Shown: in pieces, positions 10,098 through 20,251 of the stretch
Layout: each line of letters opens with the position of its first letter
Position numbering within the stretch: position 1 is the stretch's first letter
Assembly (NCBI GenBank): GCA_027563935.2
Contig: JANVAS020000203.1
Coordinates: 8,866,001 to 8,930,000, forward strand
DNA length: 64,000 bases
Source: Costus lasius
Lineage: Eukaryota > Streptophyta > Magnoliopsida > Zingiberales > Costaceae
Direction: 5' to 3'
Position numbers and translations under genes: made by a program
Notes under the pieces: model-generated
Database searches by the model: none
The model's input: only the letters and a program-made list of their open reading frames with translations
What the model was told of the DNA's origin: nothing

Positions 10098-11537
10098 ATG
10101 CTTGAGAAGATGATGGCTAATCAAAATCAATTCATGCAAAACAAAAAGGAGATTGAAGATCTTAAGAAAATGGTTAGTCAATTAGCTTCACAAGTAGGAT
10201 CCTTGACTGCCCACAACAAAATTCTTGAAAATCAAATTGCACAACAAGCTAGTAGTTCTTATAGGCTGCCTGGGAAATTACCTGCTAAACCTAAACTAAA
10301 CCCTAGGGAGCATTGTAATGCTATTATAACTAGAAGTGGGAAACAACTAGAAGAACCTAAAGGGAAAGTTGAACTTAATGGGCAAGAGTCTTATTATGAT
10401 CATGATGATAAGTTAGAATTAGAGGAGTCTTCTAAACATGAACAAACCTTACCTAGTTTAACACATCAAAAGGGTGATGAACCAAAAGGGGATGTGCCAT
10501 GTAAAGAAAATGATTCTAAATCTAATTTACCTCCACCCTATAGACCACCAATACCTTTTCCACAAAGGTTAGTTCAAAATAAACTAGACAAACAATTTGG
10601 CAAATTTCTTGAAGTTTTGAAGAAGCTTTATATTAATATTCCATTTACTGAAGCTATTTCTCAAATGCCTTCTTATGCAAAGTTTTTGAAAGAAATATTG
10701 TTTAGTAAGAGGAAACTAGATGATTATGGTACTTGCATTATAACATTGACTGAAGATTGTAGTGCCATCATACAAAACAAATTACCACCAAAACTGAAGG
10801 ATCCAGGTAGTTTTTCTATACCTTGTTCAATTGGCACTATGGCTTTTGACCGAGCCTTATGTGATTTGGGTGCAAGTGTGAGCCTAATGCCTCTATCTAT
10901 TTATAGGAAACTACACATTGGAGAGCTTAAACTTACATCTATATCTTTACAGCTCGCGAATTCATCGGTAAAATATCCTGTAGGTATATTAGAGAATGCT
11001 CCAATAAAAATAGGTGAATTTTTCTTACCTGCAGATTTTGTAGTTTTAGACATGGAAGAAAATCATAGAAATCCTATAATTCTTGGTAGACCACTCTTAG
11101 CCACTGCTGGAGCACATATTGATGTTAAAGAGGGAAAAATTACTTTTAAAAATTGTGAAAACATTGTTGAGTTTGATCTTAATGATTCTTTGAATAAACT
11201 TTCATACTCTGGATCATGCTGTAGTATCGATATAATTGATGATGTTGTTTATGATGTTCAAAATTTATTTGATGGATCCTCAAATGTCGAAACTAACAAT
11301 TCTTCTAAGGATGTTGATAAAGTATTACAGGGAAAGAAAAACAAAATTTTTGGAAGAAGGAGGAGAAGAAGAAGGAGATCTAAGTGGTTTGACAAAGGAA
11401 AGAAAATGTGGAGCAAAATTGGGGATTGTTTCAAGGCTGAGCCTTATGTGGCTCAATGTGATGTCCAACCAAAAGAAAGATCAGAAGGGCAATTGAAGAA
11501 TTCACGATCAAATCTGAGTGCAAAAGGGTCAAGCTAA
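10098..11537 (+). CDS. Athila aspartic protease region with basic tail, no RT
   Basis: Open frame of 479 codons, in frame with the gag piece upstream but separated by stops, so its apparent start is only the first Met after the last stop. The N-terminal 60 residues look coiled-coil-like (KKEIEDLKKMVSQLASQVGSL). A linker with NAIITRSGKQLEEPKGK follows, then a retropepsin-like domain. That domain has active site LCDLGASVSLMPLS at about residues 255-268 and flap/C-terminal motif NPIILGRPLLATAGAHIDV at about 325-345. In relatives the RT follows; here the frame instead runs into a very basic stretch (eight consecutive Arg, 11356-11381) and stops. The bases after it match the conserved post-pol sequence of Athila elements, so RT, RNase H and integrase were removed or never present. 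Whether the product is made is unknown. Confidence 0.8.
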   Translation: MLEKMMANQNQFMQNKKEIEDLKKMVSQLASQVGSLTAHNKILENQIAQQASSSYRLPGKLPAKPKLNPREHCNAIITRSGKQLEEPKGKVELNGQESYYDHDDKLELEESSKHEQTLPSLTHQKGDEPKGDVPCKENDSKSNLPPPYRPPIPFPQRLVQNKLDKQFGKFLEVLKKLYINIPFTEAISQMPSYAKFLKEILFSKRKLDDYGTCIITLTEDCSAIIQNKLPPKLKDPGSFSIPCSIGTMAFDRALCDLGASVSLMPLSIYRKLHIGELKLTSISLQLANSSVKYPVGILENAPIKIGEFFLPADFVVLDMEENHRNPIILGRPLLATAGAHIDVKEGKITFKNCENIVEFDLNDSLNKLSYSGSCCSIDIIDDVVYDVQNLFDGSSNVETNNSSKDVDKVLQGKKNKIFGRRRRRRRRSKWFDKGKKMWSKIGDCFKAEPYVAQCDVQPKERSEGQLKNSRSNLSAKGSS

Positions 11538-12626
11538 TGACATTTAAATTAGCGCTTCTTGGGAGGCAACCCAATCTTTCTAACCTCTATTTGTTTTCTT
11601 TTGTTTTAATTTCTGCTTATGACTAATTTTTTTCTTTTATTGTTGTAGGTAAAATGAGATTTCGTGCAAAATACGGCACTGCCGTAAAGTATATTGCGGT
11701 ACCGTATTTCTAGTCCACTTTCGACACCGGGAACTTCCTCATTTTTACGGCACCATCGTCAATTATTTCACGGGACATATTTTCACAAGATTTTTCTGAT
11801 GAGATTTTTGAACTTACCCTGATTTTACAATAGTACCGTAATATATTTTACTAGCTTATTTTTTTTAAATTTTTTTAAAAAAATTGCTAACTAATTTTTA
11901 CGACGGTACCGTAAACTGTTTCACGGTACTGTAATTTTGAGTCATTTTTTAACATAGGATTGCCGAGATTTTACAGTGGTACCGTAAACTATTTCACGGT
12001 ACCGTATTTTTGAACCAGTTTTGACCCGAGAGCTTCCGCGATTTTACAGCATGGCCGTAAAACATTACACGGCCGTATTTTGAATTATGGCACGCAAGTC
12101 CTGTGCCATTTTAGGGTTTTCAAGGGCCATTTTTAGGGTTTTTCCACCCGTTCTCTCTCGTTCTCGCGCCGTTCTCACATCTCCGACCTTCTCTGACCAT
12201 CAGTGGACGCCGGCGACTCTTCCCATCCAGTTCTGACAGTCGATTGGGTACTCTTTTGCCCGATTTTACCATTTTAGTGAGTTTACATGCAAGTTTCGCC
12301 CCTTTTACTTGTTCTTCCCCTTTTCTTAACCGTTTGAAGAGATTTTTACTTGTAAATAGTTCTTAAAGGATAGGTAACAATTTGTAGTTCAACTCTGGAG
12401 TTTTTGAACCGATTTGGAGAGTGTATTGAGCGAGATTGAGCTTACACGCGTGTTTTCCACTCTATTTCCACCCAGTTTTCCTCTATTTTGATTTGGAAAT
12501 GAATTTTCATGAGTGACAGCTATGATTAAACTGATATTATCTATGAACCTAGCTTAGAATGAAAAATCATGTCACAATATTGCTATATTTGCATTAAACA
12601 TGAAGTTTGCAGCTTGATAGCTTGAA
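11538..12626 (+). other. Athila spacer between protease and env-like ORF
   Basis: Non-coding. It begins with AGCGCTTCTTGGGAGGCAAC at 11551, a conserved string found after pol in Athila-type elements. It then holds an ACGG/CCGT palindrome array (11669-12082), a pyrimidine-rich stretch with CTCTCTCGTTCTCGCGCCG near 12150, and a leader-like region up to the ATG at 12627. Confidence 0.6.
11669..12082. repeat. ACGG/CCGT palindrome array, copy 2 (internal spacer)
   Basis: Same unit type as in the Athila LTRs: TACGGCACTGCCGTA, ACGGTACCGTA, and pairs such as GTACCGTAAACTATTTCACGG. There are about five or six units at about 70-base spacing. Here it is not in an LTR but upstream of the env-like ORF. 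Confidence 0.75.
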
Positions 12627-13320
12627 ATGGCACCAAGAACGAAGGCCCTCTTTCCAAGGAGGAAGGGGAAGGCCCCAGATGAACCATCTCATCCTAAAAA
12701 TCCACATGGGATAATTTTTATAAATGAGATGCAGGAGAATAGATATAATCAGATTTTGGAAAGAAAGGTGATCAACACAAAATATGCTGACCAACGTGTT
12801 GGGAATCCCCAGGCTATAAGAAAACGAAAACAGTGGAAGCGAGCCCGAAACGAGATTCCTAATTCAACAAGGACCGACTTACGAAGAATACAAGGGATGT
12901 TATAGGGGCAGTACCTTATCAAGCAACTTTTAGAAGCGGCCGATGATGAAGACGCGCAAGGGCCCGTCCTCTGCAATCGCGCACACACGGATTCCTCGAA
13001 TCCTCTCAAATCTCCGGGCTGGGTGCTAGCCCCGGAAGATGAGATCCACGCCTCTAGCCTTCTCAACTTGCGCCACTGCCAAGGAGAAGAAGGGATGTTG
13101 GTGACAAGGAGTGGGTAGCACTGCCACTTGTCCCAACCTTTGATGCTAAAAAAGTTTTATTGTCGTCACCTCCTAGACCCTCATGCCAAGGAGCAGAGGG
13201 GAGGCGACAACTAGAGACAAGAGAAGAGTCTGGTACAAAAGAATCTCCCAGGTGGGCCTCTCTATTTATAATAGCAGAGCCAGACGCACACTGGAGATAC
13301 TTTCCATGTGGGATAATGAG

Positions 13321-13471
13321 CATAGGCGCCTACTCACAATTACGTGTCATGGGTTCGAATCCCCGCATATGTAATTAATTGTAAATGCGCCCAAGCATAG
13401 GCGCCTACTCACAATTAAGCATCATGGGATCGAATCCCCGCAGACGTAATTAATTGTAAATTGCGCCCAGG
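13321..13471. repeat. Two-copy 75-bp tandem repeat with tRNA T-arm-like (B-box-like) motif
   Basis: Units start CATAGGCGCCTACTCACAAT at 13321 and 13396. Unit one holds GGGTTCGAATCCCC (13351-13364), which contains the pol III B-box consensus GGTTCGAATCC. Unit two has GGGATCGAATCCCC. No convincing A box or tRNA cloverleaf is seen, so this is not called a tRNA gene. Confidence 0.6.
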
Positions 13472-13601
13472 CTTATTAATTATCCAAGAGGAAAATTCTC
13501 TTGCCAATTAATAATTTTATTTTATTCATGTGACTAAAGTGCCATGCCCAAACTTGCACCCAGACCCTTGTTTGACTCATTTTGACAACATAGGTCAATA
13601 G

Positions 13602-15277
13602 TGAAGGTCCCCTATCCAAGGGGGGGGGGCGAAAACCCTAATAGGAGGCGCAATAAAATTCTAGCGGAATCTAGGGCTTTCAAAATCGCATAACATGTAT
13701 TATGATCAACTTTAAAGCATGAAAAGAACTCATACCGAAGCCATATAATGGAAGGCGCCTTGGAAGCAAGAGAACAAGATAGCTCTCCTCCAAATCGTCA
13801 CACACAAGATGATGTTGCTTCCTCCCTTGGTGCTCCTTGTGCTAGCAAGGTTCCAAGAGGTCCTTGTCGAGTGAAAGGGAAGATGAGATGTGTCCTTCTC
13901 TTGGCCGAATCCTCCTCTACCTTCAAGGCGTCCCACACACGAGAGGCGTCAAGAGAGAATATGGGCGAGAGGCGAGAATTGCGTTTTTCCTATTCGAACA
14001 TGAGAGGTGTCCATGTCGAGATCATGGTTTCTAAAAATAGAAACCCACACACCCTCAAACGTTCACGCCAAGTGAACAAGTCGTTAACTCCTCTCCCCTT
14101 GAACCATGCGCTCATTTAACGAGCCGGTTCAAATTGGTTTGGTCCAGAGACCAATTAAGCCAAGTGATATGGTCTAGATCAAATTAAACCCTAAGGCTCC
14201 AGATCTGACCGTTGATCTCCTGATGCTCCTGATCTCATCGATCTAGCATCCAATCTCTCAATCGAAGCTTACCGATCTCAAGCCCTAATCAATCAAACAT
14301 GATCAGACCAGATCTCACTCACAATCAGAGATTAAATCCCTTTAAACTGAACCCGAACAATTCAGTCCACTCGATCTGACTTAAGTAAGCCATATCATCA
14401 AATTGTGCGACCCTGAGGGTTTCCTTTAAATGTCGGTAACGATAACTCACGTTATCACGATCAGTGAGGGGTATCTAGCAACACATCACTGTCTCCCGAT
14501 ATAAAGGAAAGAGTCTTCCAAGACTACACCCAAAACACAGCACAAGTGTGAATCCACATCACTAGGCATACATGTTTCCTTTGCCACTGGATGTTCTTAT
14601 TGGACAAGCGTGTCAAGCTTGTAGCTCCAATATGATGAGCATGATTAGATCAGATGAACACAGTCACCTGGGTATGGCCATACACTTTTCTCAATCATCT
14701 CATCCAGGGGGCCCCTTTAGAACATCACACTCCTTAAACAAGGAGACGGCAATCCTATGTCTATCACTAGTGCCCTAACATGACTCAAGCTCATTATCCA
14801 AGATAGTCTATAACCATTGTGTTTCAAATGATATTGAACTACCTCAAAACAATGACAATCATCATTTAGAAAACACAAGTGATCTCAAGTCAGAGGAAAT
14901 GTGCCACTTGTCATATTCAAAGATTATTCACATTGCGACAAACAATTGAACATCCTAGTAGGGTCTGTCCAGTACATCCAATGTACCCATGAGTCTACAT
15001 CTTATTCCATGCTCGAAGCATCCTATAAGACTAGAACACATATTAGTCTTAACCATATCAAGGCTGTCTCATGTTCACCAAGATACATCGACTAAGGACA
15101 TTATAGCCTGTCAGCCTAGCTGAACAGCTTTGAGACATTATTCAGAAGAACATGTATTGCAGCAGACAATGTAGCTAACTGAATAATAACCATGCCTTTA
15201 TAAACATAACAGTTTATTACATGATACTGATACATTCCCAAGGCCTCAAACATTAGGCTTAAGGGCATACCCCAACA
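13602..15277 (-). mobile_element. Solo LTR, Copia family I (1676 bp)
   Basis: LTR orientation runs from TGTTGGGGTATGCCCTTAAG at 15277 to a diverged terminus at 13602 (TGAAGGTCC on the plus strand). It is flanked by aatag on both sides (13597-13601 and 15278-15282), a perfect 5-bp target-site duplication. It lies inside the solo LTR 12797-16280, so it inserted later. Sequence is family I throughout (compare 43373-45070). ORFs such as 13748-14119 and 14572-14778 are LTR sequence, not genes. Confidence 0.85.
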
Positions 15278-17243
15278 AATAGAGGTCAAACGTGGTCCAC
15301 TAGAGTCAATTAGTGGTTAAACATGAACTAAAATAAAATATCATCCTCTCTATAAAAGTCTCAATGCATTAGTTCTCCAAAAGATCCGAATCACACAATG
15401 ATTCGATCAGAGGCTAAACGATCAGTATGAGAACTCGAGTGTTAAGGTGTGCGACCCTGTAGGTTCTTCAGACATTGGCAGTGATGACTAAATCATCACA
15501 CGCAATGAGTGGCACCTAGCAGTACATCATTGCTACCCAAGTCATCAGAATGGTGTCATCATCGACATCCCCTAAAACTGCGACAAAGTACAAGTGTAGC
15601 CTTGTCCTTTTGCCAACTGATGTCCAGATTGGGCAAATGTGTCACACTTGTTAATCCCAATAACATGGCATGACTAAATCAAGTTCTCACCTGGGTATGG
15701 CCATACACTTTTAGTCATCCATATAGGGCGCCATGGACAATCAAGCTTCCCCGTAAGGAAGGGGCAAATCCTCTATTGGCACATTAAATCCCTCATGTAG
15801 GTTATGACATACCCAATGACAACTGTTATGACTTTCCTTTTACGGCGAAGCGTTAGGTTGCATCAAAGTACATCAATCACTATATAGAGATACCAATGCC
15901 CTAAAGTCTAGGAAAAGCGCAACTGGTGTGCCTGTGATATTCATCTCGTGACACTGAGATGAATCCTCACGGCGGGTCGATCCAGTATATCCCCCTTGAT
16001 ATACCCATATGCCTGCATTAGCAACCCGTGCTCAACCAGCGCATATACTAGTCTCAAGCGAATCATAGCTGTCCCATATCCACCATGATTCTCGACTAGG
16101 GATAAAAACAGAGACTAGATAAAATCTATCTCTTAGGGATATTGTATATGCAAATGTACATATGCACAGATGTACAAACTTGCATGACAATGACAATGCC
16201 AGGATAACTCATCTATCAACTAGATGTGATACACATATCCCAATGGACCATCCTGAGGTCCTAGGGCATAAACACTAACACAAACGACTTTGGAATCCTT
16301 AGGACTGTATGAGGATGTGTTGTGGATGTTTGATAGGATAAAAGCCAAGAAATTTTTTCAGATGCATCCACCCACATATTTACCATTGGTTTTCGAATTT
16401 CTGAGTAGTTTGATCATTGACTTGAAAGAATACTCAAATGGCCCTACTAAAGGGGAGATCACATTTAGACTGGCCAATGAAGAAAGGAAACTGATACTAC
16501 ATGAGATTAGAGATATTTTTTAGTTAAGCACAGGGTGATACACTCAGATACACCTAGGATTTATGGAGGGAATTTTCTGGAACCAAATCACTGATGAAAG
16601 TCACTTTTATTCTATTTCTGCTAGAGCTTTAAAGATCATGAACCCATGTATCAAGTATGCACATAGAGTGCTAGCACACACCGTGTTTGGTAGAGGAGAT
16701 AGTGACGGTATGGTCCGTCAACATGAGCTTTATTGTCTTTAGGGGATGCTTAATGGTTTTGCTGTGGATGTTGCTTTCTTTATGGTGAAACATATGGACA
16801 AAGTTGCTAGGGCAAAAAGGGGAGCTGTTGTGATAGGAGGATTGATAACGCCTATAGCCCAGTATTTAGAAGTTGAGCCCTATGGAGTAGAATTTGCAAA
16901 AGGGAATGCATGGCTTGATATTGAGTCTTGCATAGCTATGAAAATGATTGTGAAAGAGGGGGATATCTTTTGTTTGGTCGTTGGACCAAATGTCCCTACT
17001 CTACCTTTACCCCAACCTGAAAAGACAACAGTTAGGGATAGAGCAAATTGGAAGTTATCTCCAAGTGCCGCCGAAGTAGCTTTCACACCGCCACTTAGCA
17101 CTGTTCCACCACCACCCACATGGGGTGGAAGAGGTGACCCCTTTGGCATGGAGTCACCCCAGCATGATTCTTCACACCCTGCTGGTGATTCTTCACACAC
17201 ACCTAGAGGAGGGTTTGCTAGCCAACATGATACAGGATTTTAG

Positions 17244-18667
17244 GCACTATCAGCACAAATGTACAATCAAGAGCGCCGCATAGACAGAGTGATTGACTCC
17301 TTGGGGAGGGTTAACTGAGTCTACTGGACACCTCCACCAGGATGTGGAGAGACTGTGTGACCACATGGAAGACATGGGAAACTTCGTTAATGATCGATTC
17401 GGATATGAAGACTAGAGGTATTATGATTGCTATGGTGATCAAGCTGCGAGGGACACTGAGGCGAGACGACCTGATGATGAGCAGTAGATGTTTTGTGAGT
17501 ATCATCTTCCCTTACTTCTTTGCTATACTTAATTTTCTATATCTTATTGATGTTTCATGTGATGAAGGGAAGGATGATGCTTCTACACCTTTATGACCGC
17601 CGCCACTGCTATTCTATTTCACATGCTTATTTTTCTTTTCGATGTGGTTGTATGATGATTATGATGATACTGATTTCAACTATTTCGATGGGGTTATATT
17701 ATGATATTTCGATATTCTGATGATTTATCTTCGATATAGTTGTAGTATACATGATGATATATTTTTATATTTTTTGATGATATGATATTGTGATATGTGA
17801 TGATGATGAGTATACTCTTGATTTATATTATTGATGACTTGATTGATTGAGGATGAATAAATTCAAGTTCATGATTAGAGACAAACCCAATCATGTTAGA
17901 TTTATTTGTTCAATGCATATCTATTTTTGAAATTTGACATTGGTTGATGCATGAAATTTTGGGTAGATATATTATTTGAGGGATAAAATCTAAAAGTGAA
18001 ACTATTCTTTTGAATAAAATGAGTATCTGAGTATGATTTGAGAATTGAGATCAATAGATCAACCTAGTAGATGTTTAGTCTATTTTTGCTATTTGTTGGG
18101 GAATAAGAATCCAAGATCCATAAAAATAGTGAGAGACTCCCCTACTTGGCACTATGTAAAATTGATAGTGGTACCTAAGACATTGATTGAAGTCTATGTC
18201 CAAAAGATAATGTGAGAGAAAAAGAATAAGACTCCTCTACTTGGCACTATGCAAAATTGATAGTGTTACCAAAGATAAAAGTTGAAGGCAAGATAAAAAA
18301 GGTGTGTATCTAAGTGCGTACGTGCCATATGTGAAAAAAATTAAAAAAAAAATTATCTCTGGAAAAAGATCTTGGAAACCTATTTCCTGTAAACAAAAGC
18401 ATGATAGATTTGAACTGAAATTGGGTGAAGTCTTGAGATTGAAAATTCTAATTATTATATGAGTTGCAAAGTTTTATTTGATTGAATTGTGGATCTAGAG
18501 GGTTGAGTTATAAGGATGATATATTTATTTGAAATTTTATAAAATAATTGATATAATTTTTCATTGATGATTGTATTTTAGAAATTTATTGAGCATGAAA
18601 AGGTTTTTCTTTTAATCAATTTTTGATTTTTGCTTGAGGACAAGCAAAGTTTGAGCCTTATGTACTT
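17244..18667 (+). other. Athila 3' internal non-coding region
   Basis: Follows the env-like ORF. 17640-17830 is low-complexity ATGATGATAT-like DNA. A 41-base imperfect direct repeat, GACTCCCCTACTTGGCACTA and following, lies at 18135-18175 and 18230-18270. The stretch before the LTR contains TTGCTTGAGGACAAGCAAAG (18632-18651), a string typical of the end of Athila internal regions. The usual G-rich polypurine tract after it is degenerate here. I see no gene. Confidence 0.6.
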
Positions 18668-18867
18668 TGATGACACCAGAATATATAGTATATTTTGTAT
18701 CATTTTATGAAATATTATAAAATCTACTTCTATTTTGGTTTTTCATGATTTTCAGGTAAAAAGGCACTATTTTGAGGCGTTTTCGAGCAAAAACAAAGAC
18801 ATGAAAGAGTTACCATCATCAAGAGGAGATCACCTCACAAATTTCACCCAAATTAGAGCAAAACACC

Positions 18868-19231
18868 AAAATACGGTAGTGCTGTATTTTATATTACGGT
18901 ACCGTATTCCGTACGCTACCGTAATATCAGAGCACTGCCGTAAATTGGTGGAATTTCTGACCAGAAGTTTAATGAAAAATACAGCACTACCGTAAAACTT
19001 AACACTGTCGTATTTTGAAGCACATTTAGAATAGAGAAAATAGCTGAAATTACGGCACTGCCGTAAACTTGGACACGGGCCGTATGTTCCAAACGAATTA
19101 GACCAGTGAGTTCAACCAATTTTACGGCAATGCCGTGAACCATTTGATAGTGTCGTATTGTCCAGAAAACATCAGATCAGAAAACGCGATCGATTTTATG
19201 GCACTGCCGTGAAATATTACACTGCCGTATT
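18868..19231. repeat. ACGG/CCGT palindrome array, copy 3 (Athila LTR 1)
   Basis: Units such as AATACGGTAGTGCTGTATTT, TACGGTACCGTATTC and TACAGCACTACCGTA recur at roughly 70-base spacing. It is collinear with the array in LTR 2 with substitutions, several of them consistent with CpG decay. Confidence 0.75.
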
Positions 19232-20251
19232 TCTGCTTTTGAACGCGACTCCACAGTCAATTTTGAAGTCCGATTTTTGCGGAGAAGATTGCGGATGATC
19301 TAGACCTTTAAACTTGATGCCATAAGAAGAAGAAGGAGAGCTTTCGACAAGAGGATCAGGAAGACACCAAAAGCCCCAATTTCATTAACTATATAGGGAG
19401 AAATCGAGTTACACACCGCCCACCTAGGGTTTCGGCGCCGTGACAAATCCAGAGCATATCCGGCCATGAAATTCATACAGAAGCTTTGCCTTGGATGCAA
19501 TGTACCAGAAGTTTGAGAATGAAAGGAGATCAATTGGAGGAGAAATCGAGGAAAAAAGAGGCGTCCACACTGTTCACAGTGCCCCCTTGCAAATTACGGC
19601 TATGTTTAATTTCACAGCCGTGGTGTATTTATTGGGGTATGCCCTTAAGACTAATGTTTAAGGCCTTGGGTTGTTATCAGTATCATGTATAAACTCTATG
19701 TTTATAAAGGCAATGGTTGTTATTCAGGTTGTTGCATTATCTGCTGCTATATGTATACTTCTGAATAATGTCTCAATGGTGTTCAGCATGGCTGACATAC
19801 TGTATTGTCCTTAGTCAAGATATCTTGGTGAACATGAGACAACCTTGATATGATTGAGACTAATATGTGTTCTAATCTTATAGGATGCTTCGAGCATGGA
19901 ATAAGATGTAGACTCATAGGTACTTTGGATGTACTGGACAGACCCTACTTAGGATATTCAATTGCTTGTCACAATGTGAATAATCCTTATGTGCGAACAA
20001 GTGGCATATTTCCTCTGACTTGAGATCACTTGTGTTTCTAGATGATAATTGGCATTGTCTTGAGGTAGTTCAATATCATTTGAAATATAATGGTTATAGA
20101 TTATCTTGGATAATGGGCATGAATCATGTTAGGGCATTAGTGATAGATATAGGATTGCCTCTCCTTGTTTGGAGTGTGATGTTCTAAAGGGCCCCCTGTA
20201 TGAGATGGTTGAGAAAGTGTATGGCCATACCCAGATGACTATGTTCATCTG

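Larger units (their letters stand above)
12797..16280 (-). mobile_element. Solo LTR of a fourth Copia-like family, itself interrupted
   Basis: In LTR orientation it starts TGTTAGTGTTTATGCCCTAG at 16280 and ends GGGGATTCCCAACA at 12797. It is flanked by caacg (12792-12796) and caaacg (16281-16286), an imperfect target-site duplication. Removing it restores the local ATHILA context (ADQ followed by TTLESLG). Excluding the nested LTR its length is about 1.8 kb. No primer site, polypurine tract or coding sequence lies inside, so it is a solo LTR. Its start resembles Copia-III (TGTTGGTGTTTATGCCCT). It carries a tandem repeat at 13321-13471 and a conserved LTR hairpin at 15481-15499. Confidence 0.75.
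12627..17243 (+). pseudogene. ATHILA env-like ORF (ATHILA ORF-1 family), split by solo LTRs
   Basis: The 5' part (12627-12796) encodes MAPRTKALFPRRKGKAPDEP and ends ...KVINTKYADQ, the start motif of the ATHILA ORF-1 family. After the inserted LTR (12797-16280) the protein resumes in the order LESLGLYEDVLWMFDRI (16290) and FRLANEERKLIL, with a stop at 16521-16523. Then come RVLAHTVFGRGDSDGMVRQHELYCL (read through 16650-16740), a stop, and the longest piece 16746-17243. That piece has MLNGFAVDVAFFMVKHM, VVIGGLITPIAQYL and a Pro-rich tail. The family is found in Athila retrotransposons; a viral-envelope role has been suggested but not shown. At least two in-frame stops plus the insertion make it non-functional. 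Confidence 0.8.

Noticed and set aside
13351..13364. tRNA gene
   Set aside because: Only a T-arm/B-box-like string. No acceptor pairing, anticodon arm or A box at the right distance.
13748..14119. 123-residue plus-strand ORF as a gene
   Set aside because: Lies wholly inside a family I solo LTR flanked by a perfect target-site duplication and is antisense to it.
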